DNA of 64,000 bases, from contig NC_133238.1 in NCBI RefSeq assembly GCF_040436345.1, positions 6,884,150 through 6,948,149 on the forward strand, given 5' to 3'. The translations under genes and the position numbers were made by a program. This document shows, in pieces, positions 53,671-64,000 of this stretch (position 1 is the stretch's first letter; each line of letters starts with the position of its first letter). The notes below the pieces were generated by a model, which worked only from the letters and a program-made list of their open reading frames with translations, was not told the origin of the DNA and searched no databases. This DNA comes from Pagrus major (Eukaryota; Chordata; Actinopteri; Spariformes; Sparidae).

Positions 53671-56600
53671 TTCCTTGATAGTATCTATATTATTTTACAG
53701 CAGCAAAAAGCACTGCATCAAAATGAAAGTAAAAATGCTGCCAGCTCTGCTGTGGAGGGGATTCGTCAGCACTCGCACAAAAAAAAACATCAGATAGCAG
53801 CCATCTTCTGCAGACTACTACAACCATGGACGTGTGATTCTACAATGCTGCAATCAATGCAAGTCCCTATTTCATGATATCATCATTAACATTGTTATCA
53901 AAAAAATCCCCCTTAGTATCTTTGTTTTTAGATAATATCACCCACCCCCTAGTCAGTGTGCACTAATGTCGATACATTTTGTCCCAAAGAAGTCAAAAAC
54001 AAAACATTAAAAAACTAGACACACGATGCATAAAAGAAGAAGAGAGCACTGAGGGGGAAGAGAGATGAGATGGGTAACAAAAAGGCCAGTGAGTAAGCAG
54101 GGGGACTGATGGAGGGAATGATGGATAGGTACAATAATGGCAGGGAGGGAGCCAGCTATTAGGTTGTGAATAAAGGAAAGGGCCTGATGGCCTAAACAAC
54201 TGCTCCGGTGTCATTACTCAAGCGCGACCAACAGCCTGTGAGCAGCGGACGAACTCACACACAAACACACACATATGGTTCCACAGACACATACGAACTC
54301 ACTCAAGCACAGCGTGACACAGAGATCCTCTCTGGCTTATACAGCCAATTAGGAAGGAGGGGCAGAGAAAAGGATGGGGGACAGAGAGAGGGGAGAAAGA
54401 TGAGGAGGATGTCAGAGAGAGACAGATGGAGAGGGAGTCAGGGAGGGCGGGGGGAGGAAGCGGAGAGGGGAAGAGCAGCCAAAAACTGAGACGAGGGAAG
54501 AGAGTGAAAATGCATGGTCACACTGGTGGGCGGTAGGTGTGAGGACTCGCCATCTCACCAGCATCAGAGTGAGCCAAACTTCAGCTGCCCTGTATCTAGT
54601 TGAACAGTCATCGCCATGGCAACACACATGCACATCTTCACGTTGACAGCTGTGGACTGACATGAGGCTATCGCAAGGCTTCAGTGTGAGCTATGCCTGT
54701 ATCCTCACTAATAACATTACCATAACATAATGATGTGATGTTTCCACATCCCTGCCTGCAGGGTGTCCATCTGCTTGTTCACAGAACCAAAGAGCAATCA
54801 GTTTGCATGGAATTCCAAAATTTCCCAATACTTCATGAGAATGGGAAAAAAATCAGAGGCGGTTGCTGGGCAAAATGGCCGACTACAATATAAAAGCAGG
54901 CTAGAAATCAAGCAGCACACAAGTTGGCATGTCTCCGTTCTTGTCTTATTTGTATCTCTCTCTCTGTTTCTGACCGTCCCCCTCCCTCCCCCTCACTTGC
55001 ATGCAGACACAGAGAGGATGTGTCAGCTTCCCTGCTTCTCTGCAGGGCAGCAGTCCAAATGTGAAATCAATAGTCTTGTCCCTGCCCTCAGGAGATCGGG
55101 TTACATCCACACACGTACGTAGGTATATACACCCACACACATAAAGGGGCTCAGGTGGTCTGCTGCAGTGGCCTCACACACGCACACAGACAGAGTTTTA
55201 AACATGATGCAGCACTGCAGCAGCCGACAACAGAGGCTGACTGCTGAGAGGAACTCGCTACACATTAGAAACAGGCACTGCTTAAAAAAGATGAGAGGCC
55301 TGCTGCTCTGGTAAAAACATCAAGTTATAAAAAGAGCTTCAATGCTGAAGTATGTGAAATAAATGTACGTAAATTCTCAACTGATGGTTACTTTTTGTCG
55401 AATTGAAGTTTGTTGCATCGTCATGCAAGCCTTCACTTTGTACTCACCTGGTCAGGAATAAATGTGTGTGAATAAATATGTAGCCCTAAAACATGAAGAA
55501 CCTGCTGGAACTTGTCGGGATAAATCGTTTGTGGTTGAAAAATAAACAGGAAGTAGCCATGGATTGTAAATTCTTAGGTATCAGTGTCACTTTAGATAAG
55601 GGCAACTGCATAGTTCATGTAGATAACTAAATTTCACAATCGTACCAATTGGAGAGACGATGTGACCTAGAATAATCCATTACTATTTCAGAGTTTTCAT
55701 TACTTAAATGCTGTATATAGCAACAATTCTTTTTTGGACTTTTTCCAATGTCTTTTAAGAATTTTTAAGACCTTCAGATACCCTGCAAATAATTTCAGAT
55801 TATTCATCTTTTAAACATATCTTTCACTCTTGAGTGAGAATCTAAGCATGATTTTTATATAGCTCATCTTCTGTCATCCTCTACTGTAAATAAATGAAAT
55901 CATTATGCTGCCAACAGAATTTTCTCATCCTTTTGTGCTCGGTCTAGCGGAGCAGGAGTTTTACATCTGCCACCTGTCAGGGAATACAAAGTACAGTAGG
56001 TATAACATTCTGCACAAGGCAACACGTGCCCAAATACACACACACATGAATAACCCATGCATGAACAACACATTCTTACTGCAACAGGCCAACCGTGTGC
56101 TATGTGCTATACCTAAAGGCAAAGAGAAATACGCACACGTCTGCACACATGCCACTAGCAGCTGGGAAAGTCTTCCTCTGTTAGCGTACTACGTTTCTCA
56201 TCTCCACCATTTGCTCAGTCCTTCGCCCCATAGCCCCTGCAGCTGGCTACTGATTGGCTTCTGCTGAAAAGCTTCTTGTTATCTATATTCAAAGCAACTG
56301 TCTGGGTGTGTGTTTGTGTCTCCCATCAAACAGACAAAAAACATGCCAGTCTGTTTCCTGCCACACCACCTCTAGCATTCCTGCTGTCCCAATACACTGC
56401 CATCCTGCCAACTTTTGGTTGCGCACACACACATAATTAAGTTTTTCTATAATTTCCCAAAAGGCCTTTGTGGTTGCAACTTGCAACAGTGTGCATGTCT
56501 TTGGGAGCAGCGTGGGAGATCGTTTCAAGGACAGTCCGTTTTAAGGATGCTCAATGCATTGATGAAACAGTTGCCATGACACCACATCACAGAACAATGA

Positions 56601-56714
56601 CATGTGACCCGTAGCTCTGCACATGTGATGTACATGCTGAACAATATTGACGGCAAGTGTCAACGTTGGTAAGCATCTCCGCATGACAGATCCCTCCTTA
56701 ACACACATGACACT

Positions 56715-56736
56715 GACACACACACACACACACACA
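56715..56736. repeat. Short CA microsatellite
   Basis: About ten CA units within AT/CA-rich sequence. Other short TG/CA runs occur at about 58977-58998 and 59109-59124. Confidence 0.8.
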
Positions 56737-59494
56737 TCCAGCAACAAACCATTATAAACCTCTCTGACTGACACACAAGCATCAGTACTTCCTGGAACAG
56801 TTTAAGTCCAGGGGAGCAGGCTTCCTCCTCTCAGCCTCCGGCTTCCATCACCGCTGGGGTCCCAGTTTAAAACCCGGCTTCCTTCCTTCCACATCCCCAC
56901 TGCTGGGCTTTTTACGCATCACTGATTTGTTTCCAAAGATGAAAATATCACAGTGTGTGTCTGGGCCTTTGTCCATTCACATTGTCACCCCATTAGTGTT
57001 TTCTCAAAATGTTTTGTTCAGACGTTCCTTTTCTAGTTGACAAGCTCTGCTTTACACCACTGCAAGCAGAGTGCACCTAACTGCCTCCAGATCATCTGAA
57101 TTAATAACAAACATACATGATAGAAAACTAGTAGGCCAGTAGGCCATTTTATTAATTGAGTTTAGTTTATAAGGTGTTTACAAGGTTGCAATTTTAAGTT
57201 CTGGTTTCTTGCATTTTCTGTTGTTCTACCCCGAGGCTCTTACTACCTATGGCCATTATGATGCACTTTTTATTTCTATTTCCTCTAATTTGGAAGTTCA
57301 GAATGAAATTATCGGTCAAAATCTGACACTGACTGTGTTTACTGAGCGAAGGCTAAATATTAATGAGAAAAAAAATCTCATCTTTCCCTGCGAGTAGTCA
57401 ATCTAAAATTGTGTATAGTATGTAATTAGTTAAAAAAGAAGTTGCTATCCCTTGGATGAATACAAGTGGAAACACTGAGACTCTTGGTTGCAAATTCAAC
57501 ACAGATCTGTGATGGTGAGAGAATAAAGGCTCACTGTGAGGAGCATCTCTTAGCTACAGACCACAGCCACGGTTCGCCCTCACATGGTTCTACTTTAGTC
57601 AGGAATTATCTCCTTCGGCGAGGAAGAGTCTCCCCTGACAAGATCCTCAGAGGCTCGACTCCCCTTTCATTTGGCTTTGATTTACAAGGCCTTCTGACGG
57701 AGGCTTTTGGTGGGGGGTGAAGCCTTTCCTCTCTGCTGTGGATTTACCCCTTTTTACTACAAACAACAAACACATAGATCCACACTGTCAACTGGAGATT
57801 CCACTTTCTGAAAAATGTGCAGCAGTGACATGACAGATGATAGCTTGTTGGAGCACATGATGCCTCAGACATGCGGGTCAGAGGCGCAGCAAAAAAAAAA
57901 AAAAGAGACCACCTTAAATAGAACATGTCTGGCAGCTTGCAACAGCACTTGTGTCAAAATAATAATCTTTGTGGCATTTGTTCATGGAAGGTTTTGCAAA
58001 GCCTCCTGGCAGCAACATTTTTCCTCTGCTCCAAATTTATTACCCACAGAAAGTAGCAATGGCACCATTAACTCATTCCAGTTTACAGGAACTCTTACCT
58101 CTGAAGTGGCTTTCCCTTCTTCCTACTGAGGTTAAAGGTCAGATGAAACCACCACTCCGGTCTGTGACTGGGCTCTTATCCCCTGGAAATGAAAAAAAGG
58201 GAGAACAAAATGATTCAGTCAGTGTCTATTTTTGTGATTATAGTAGCAGAAAACAATCCCTGTTTTGGCCACCTCATCCAAGGCCATTAGTCAGTGAAAT
58301 AGCAAACTTATGGATCGCGTGTGCTCGTGTTCACCGCACTGCAGGGGCAGAATTCAGAGACTTGGCAGCTGGAGGAGAGCAGACCGATTTCACTGTCACA
58401 AGAATGCAGAGGATTAACTATGGAGGGTGCTTCAGCGAGAGACTTGACTACACACAGACAAAACTGACATGTACAGCCAGAAAGAAACTTATCGCAAAGC
58501 TCTGAAAGCAATCAAGCGCGGTTCTCCCCCTTCATTATAAACTCTCTTCATCATTACAGCAAGATTAAGAACGTGACATTTGAGCTGCAGAGGCCTTCTT
58601 CATTTTACTACAGAGCCTTTCAGATCCACACGCAAACTCACACACAGGCAGCTAGCATGGTAACCACCACAGGATAATAATTTCACAACATGAGTCAGAG
58701 CAGAAACTCAAACCTTGTCAAAACTCTTACTCGTGTATTCACTGTGACTCAACAATGCTGACCGGCATTAAACATTTCAGCAAATCATCAACTCATACAC
58801 AACAGTGCTGACTCATACTGGCCTAACCTTGTTTTATCTAAAACAATCTGGATGCTGATTCATAGTCTGGTAATTAAACATAATTTGGGCATGTCACACA
58901 CACAGGTTGGTTGTAGGTTACAACATGCTGAGCTGGCAGGTAAATATCAAAGCTACAATTTGGTCATAAGTGTGTACTGTGTGTGTGTGTGTGTGTAGGC
59001 AGCTGATGTTGTGGCTAACTACTAGGAAGCATTTCCCGCTGGCCTCAGCTGTTCCATCGTTTTTCTACATACCAACTGTTGTTCAGCCACAGCATGTGGC
59101 TCCTCTCTCGTGTGTGTGTGTGTGTTTTCACAGCAAACAGACTTCTTGTAACAGGGAGAGAGTGTCAGGAAGAGTAGTACTTTGTGTGTCATCCATATAT
59201 GTGTCAAAAACACACAATTGCCTACTCAGATAACAGTTCACCGCGCCCCACCTCCCTCCCCATCTCTCTGGTGTAATTTGCACACAGTTAACGTGTGATA
59301 TCACTCAGTCAACACAAGGCCATTGAACAGGTGTGGCTGTGACACATGGATCTGTGCAGCTGCAGCGAACACATTTGCTCCAGTCACAACAGCGCCAGGA
59401 GCCAGTGGGCAGCTGCTCCTGTGCTGAAAACAAAGGCAGGGCTGCGGCACATGCACAGACAAACATAACCAACATATAGATCTCCTCCACACAA

Positions 59495-59736
59495 GAAAAG
59501 GCTCTACTTCTTAAGAAAACTTAAGAAGGCTGAATTATTGTGCCTAGTTCTTGTCAACTTTTACAGAACAGCAATAGAAAGCATTCTGACTGGAAACATC
59601 ACAGCCACAGTCTGTTCACCCTGCCTCCAGCTAGCAAAAAAATAGAGCAGTATCCGACGCCGCCCCACCAGACTACACTGCAGCTTCTTTCCTCAGGCTG
59701 TGAGACTCCTGAACTCATCATCAACACTTCACCATG
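59495..59736 (+). mobile_element. Remnant of a non-LTR retrotransposon reverse-transcriptase C-terminus
   Basis: The plus strand translates to LYFLRKLKKAE, VNFYRTAIESILTGNIT and, after a stop and frame change, TRLHCSFFPQAVRLLNSS. These are typical of the end of fish CR1/Rex/L2-type LINE ORF2 (RLYFLRKL..., FYR..IES.L, FFP.AVRLLN). It is truncated and interrupted by stops and so is inactive. Recognition is by motif only. Confidence 0.6.
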
Positions 59737-61379
59737 AATAGTTTACTTTTGTGACTTGATTATTACTTATTCATAGATCAGCTTGCATAGTTTTCATTTG
59801 TTGTGTATGTAGCTTAAGGAAACAGAGACATCATTATACAATCTTGTGTTGAATAATGACAATTAGATTGATCTTAAATTTTGATTACAAATCCTTAAAA
59901 TGGCACCCACTCCTCCCTCATTAATGTCTCCCACCTCACTGTATGTGCACTGAAGGCTTCATATTACCACATCACACTTGTGTATGCTGAATATTGGACC
60001 ACGACTGGCTTCTAAACTATTTGTGATGTCACAAATCATGCTTTTTCAGTGAGCAAGGAAAACTTTCAATTTCAGCAATGAATGTGAAAACAGCCTTCCA
60101 GTGTCAAACTCATCACATACGTCATTCTACACAATGAAGCTCAATCATTCAACTCTAGGAACAAGACGAAAAACACATTTTTGAAACGGGTTGATGAAGT
60201 TGAATAATTATGCCAAAAGTAGTCAACACACCAATGCTTGTAGCCAATAGTGGCATTATTGCCTTTTGGAATATTCAGATTTTCCTGCAGCAACATTAGT
60301 TGTTGCATACAAATTGCATGGGTATGAGAAGAATAATTGCTTGCACAGTGAGAACACACAACTGCCCAAAAACATGCCCTGTGTATCACCGCCTTCAGAA
60401 CACTTTCTGTTTCAACAGACTTTTTATGCGGCCTAGATTGGTGCCCCACTTCAACAACAGACCAAGGGGAAACACAGGCTCCTGTGTAGTGGACACAGGT
60501 GTGTCCTTGTCCACCCGCGCTTCCCCCATTTACAGCAATCCTTCAGCGCAACTCATTTCCTGTCGGGGCAGGAAGTGGGAAGGAGGGCAGGGCAGTGGGT
60601 GAGCAGGGGTGATGATGATGTCACAGCAGGAAAAGAAAGACAGGATTGTTGTAGGGGGAAGCACGTAATGAGTAAGCAGGCGTCAGGCAGAGCTAAACAC
60701 ACGATACAAGTGTACAAATCCCAAATATGTGGCTTTTTTCTACTAATCATAGTGTGAGAAGAACTTCCTGTGCTAGACTAATCATCCATCTATAAAAAGA
60801 CACATACTGTAATATGGGTTTTACATGACCACATAACAGACTTGTCCCAAACTGACATTAAAGAACGGCAAAAATGACACACGATTCCCTACAAAGTTTC
60901 CTTGTTGCTCAGCATGACACACCAAATAAACTGGGTAGATTAGTGTACATTATGCCCCTCAGGCACTTGTGTCAGCCACATTCAAAGAAAATATACCTTT
61001 CATACTGATATTCGGTTATGTTTTTCATTCACATGGATTCCAGGTTTGGAAAAAGATTATACTGTAATCATCTGTTTGCCTTTTAATATGGTTTGACTTC
61101 CAGGAGAGAAATCTTTATTTTAAATTTCTATACTCATCATACCAGAAACATCTAATCTACTGTAAAATAAGATTACAAAATAAACTGTATCATTCTGATT
61201 CTCTAGTTTTGCTTAGTGATGCCAAATCTGATATAGTCGATGGGTATGAGCAATAATATACACCATAATAAATAGATTGAGTATTGGCCATATGTGCCCA
61301 ATTCAAATTAAAAACATTTTCGTAGTCATTCTACACCGATATAATCAACATAAATGATGGCCAAAAACAAAGCTGACCT

Positions 61380-61620
61380 GGTTGGCCATTTTGACTAAAG
61401 CGTGACAGATATATTGGTTGGCCCATTTTATCAGCCTATATTGGCCTATTACAGAAATATCAGTATCGGCTAATATGTTGCACATTTAAAGTGTTTGATA
61501 CCCACATTTGAGGGATCAGTGCAAAAAATGTGTTTATATCGGCTGATATATCGATATCAGAATATTTACTTCCTCATATCGGTATCGGCCCCAAAAATCC
61601 AGTATTGTCAGGCTCTAATT
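61380..61620. repeat. ATATCGG-type dispersed repeat
   Basis: It runs from AGCGTGACAGATATATTGG to CAGTATTGTCAGGCTCT, with weak inverted ends (CTGACA.TA), and has repeated TATCGGCTGATATATCGATA and TATCGGTATCGGCC blocks inside. It is a common pattern of nonautonomous fish elements. A partial relative is at 52975. Confidence 0.55.
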
Positions 61621-62989
61621 TAGACAATGGATCATGCTGATTATGTACTGTCTACCTACAGTATAGATATCACTAATCACTGCGCTACAGCAGCAGGCTA
61701 CGGTCTGTGGGCTCTGAGAAGAGCGTGGATTTATAAAATCATTTATGATAAATGTTTATTTAGAAAGCTTTAGGAGGCCCACACAAGACCCATTGATTAG
61801 AACAACCAGAATTATAAGAGTAATACCTAGGTTGAAAAATAAGGGAATTTAGCTGTTCATTTGTACAAACAGTGGAAAATGTATTTAATTTTTGATGCAG
61901 ATTGTACAGATTTTATGATTTTTTGTGTATACTGTGAAGATGTTTGAATTTCAATAGCTGTGTTTCTAAACTTGTGTCACACTTGGAAGGGACAACCTAT
62001 CTGAACAGAAAAACATGAACATCTTTGCAGAATACAATTCAGTACAACACCTTACAAATGACTGCAACTACAGTTGAATTAAGGCATCTCTTCACATAAT
62101 CTATCAGGTTACTGGAAATGGATTGCATTGAATGGTAGAAATGTATCTACACCCTTCGTAATCTCTATGGATTTGCATTGTGAATGTATTATTTGAATAT
62201 GCCTCTAGACATTTTGGAAACACCAGGCAATCTGTAATGTTATGAGATCATAAAACTATTTACAATTTAACATTAAAATAACAGCCACCTCATAAAACAC
62301 AGAGGGCAGTCTGCTATTAACCATGCATGCTCAAAATAGCAAAAACACTGTCATGGCGACGCAATACAGATAAATGATTAAAGATGCATTCCACTCATTC
62401 TTGTGTCACATGATAAGATAGCGTCTGGAAATGTGATATACTTCTACACTGTGTTTTAAGAGGAAATTACCAGTCAGCGCTATAAACTGGTGATCAACTC
62501 TGATTCACAACACATAATAGATATACTCCCTAAATCACCAATGATCTGTAGAACAATGGCTTGAGATTTATTGATCAGAAACACCCAACAGCTTCTTAAT
62601 CTGGTTCAAGAACAAGATAAGGCCTTAGCAGTGACCCTGAGCGTTCTTGTAAGGGCATTGAGGTAAAGCATCAGTCATCTGATTGATGGTTCGCTACAAA
62701 GCAGATTCTCACTGAACAGGTGCATTAGTAATGATCAGTGCACTGCTTTTATACCAAGTCGAGTGCAACTCACAGTAGAAACAGCTTCTACCGGTACACA
62801 GTGGACTGCTACCTCTTTGGTGGTTCAGTGAAAATCAAAACAAAAGCTGTCTGAAAGGGCCTCGCTCAAAGTCTGTAACAAATTCAAGTTACACGTCACT
62901 TCATGGTTACACAAGAAACGTTGAACAATAAAGTCGTATCTAATCATTTCACATTCATGAATTTAAATATAGCTAGACATGGCTGTCTC

Positions 62990-63530
62990 CGCCACTGCGT
63001 GGTATAGCACGGCTCAACCTGACTCACATTCGGTACCAGGTACTGTTCTCGATTTAATTTTTCTGAGCAGACAGTGTGAGCGGGATCTTAATGATGCTGT
63101 GTGAAAGCTGCCGTGACATCATCTTCAACGCAACACAAACACAGGAACAATGGAGGATATTGAAGGGATGGTGTTCTTGATTGCTGGTACGTGGCTGTTT
63201 GTCACAGCAAGGAGACAAACTTTGTTTCAGAAAAGGCTGAAGATGTCAGGACCAAGAATGCTGAAAAAAAGAGAATTTGGGAAATTCTACATCAGAGCAC
63301 AGACAGGATGACTCTGGTTGGTCCATGTCGCAAAACTGATGATTCTCTCTGACCAGTTTGTGGTCTGCAGTGTTGTCACTCCACCATTTAGCATTAGCTC
63401 AGCTTGCTTGGGACCTCGACCAAGGTGATGCCAAAAAAATACCAGGTACCATCCACATTAAAAAAAAAAAAAAAGGAAAACCAAAAAAAGGATACACCTG
63501 AACGAGTTGAGTCGAGTTGAGTCAAGACAT
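62990..63530. repeat. Possible degenerate inverted-repeat element
   Basis: The left part has GGTATAGCACGGCTCAACCT and GGTACCAGGTACTGTTCT. The right part has AATACCAGGTACCATCC and GAGTTGAGTCGAGTTGAGTC. The GTACCAGGTAC-type and GAGTTGAG/CTCAACC-type blocks are roughly mirrored, as in a decayed palindromic element. Confidence 0.4.
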
Positions 63531-63810
63531 ATGATGCAAGGGAAAGGAGGCATCAGGAGGTGCTTTCCTGACAAATACTGGATTACACTTTAAGTGACTC
63601 ACCCATGACTAATTTGAACACAACCACCCATATTGGCACTTAATTTCAATCAGCGTACTCAATGCATACAGACACCAAAGAGCAGCTTGGTCACCTGACA
63701 AGTAAGTCTCGTACAAAGGCTAAACAAACAACCTGCTCTTTATGAGCTTTACCCCACGGTGAAGGTGTTGTTGAACTGACCCTCCACTATCGTTTATCAA
63801 GTTTTCTATT

Positions 63811-64000
63811 CCTTGGAACAAAGTGAAGTCTGGTTGCGATTACAAGGAGCTGATCTCCTCTCCTTGGTGGGATTCTCCACGGTCTGTGCAGTGAGCGCCG
63901 GGCTCTGGAAAAACCACACATGGTGGGAATTATGGAATAATGCTGTGTCAGGAATGTTCCCACGATGGCCAGCAGGATCTGATGGAGGTCCCAGTGGCTG
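63811..64000 (-). other. Possible 3' end of a minus-strand neighbour, cut by the window edge
   Basis: On the minus strand all three frames are open from the window edge until stops near 63860, 63811 and slightly beyond. A possible acceptor (TGGTTTTTCCAG|AGC) lies at about 63908. I do not recognise any protein in these frames, and sequence like this also occurs by chance or in 3' UTRs. Confidence 0.15.

Larger units (their letters stand above)
45312..63810. other. 18.5-kb region without recognised genes, probably raph1 first intron/upstream
   Basis: The splice acceptor directly before the raph1 ATG means at least one noncoding exon lies at higher coordinates, so much of this stretch is probably intron. 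I looked for protein-like frames on both strands and found only a retrotransposon fragment (59495-59736) and chance ORFs. It contains several TG/CA microsatellites and DNA-transposon relics. Enhancers may be present but cannot be recognised without comparison to other species. Confidence 0.6.

Noticed and set aside
57815-58505. Overlapping plus-strand frames of 104 and 178 codons
   Set aside because: No recognisable domain, no splice context and biased toward chance composition; may be noncoding conserved sequence but there is no evidence for a gene.

Overview
The window is vertebrate nuclear DNA, most likely from a ray-finned (percomorph-type) fish. The genes are intron-rich with GT-AG (and two GC-AG) splice sites. 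Their proteins match known vertebrate families closely, and the introns and spacers carry short dispersed DNA repeats and CA/TG microsatellites typical of teleost genomes. The organism call is inference; the gene calls rest on exon-by-exon reading with matched splice phases.

Layout. (1) About 845-11700, minus strand: zc3h13, the CCCH zinc-finger scaffold of the nuclear m6A RNA methyltransferase complex. It has 19 coding exons that sum to exactly 1848 codons plus a stop. (2) 13044-16857, minus strand: a secreted B-type metallocarboxypeptidase, best called cpb2 (TAFI), 11 exons, 432 aa. (3) 17249-20167, plus strand: alg11, the ER GDP-mannose mannosyltransferase, 5 exons, 496 aa, head-to-head with cpb2 with 391 bp between the start codons. 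(4) 21303-24001, plus strand: spp2 (secreted phosphoprotein 24), 6 exons, 190 aa. (5) 26381-45311, minus strand: raph1 (lamellipodin), 14 constitutive coding exons plus two in-frame candidate cassette exons, 1563 to 1612 aa. (6) 45312-63800: about 18.5 kb without a recognisable coding exon, probably the first intron or upstream region of raph1, holding transposon relics and microsatellites. Partial ORFs at the two window edges may be exons of neighbouring genes but are not identified.

The genes do not form one pathway. zc3h13 (RNA modification), alg11 (N-glycosylation) and raph1 (actin dynamics) are broadly used cellular genes; cpb2 and spp2 are secreted-protein genes. From general knowledge, zc3h13, cpb2 and alg11 lie on human 13q14, while spp2 and raph1 lie on human 2q33-q37. 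The spacer between alg11 and spp2 (20168-21302) is therefore a synteny junction.

No clearly undescribed biological system was found. The points most worth a second look are: two phase-0 cassette exons of raph1 separated by a 1-kb inverted-repeat element, one followed by a pyrimidine (TTC) tract; two GC-AG introns in zc3h13; a 10-residue tandem repeat in the raph1 tail; and a TTAA-flanked small element nested inside an older repeat.
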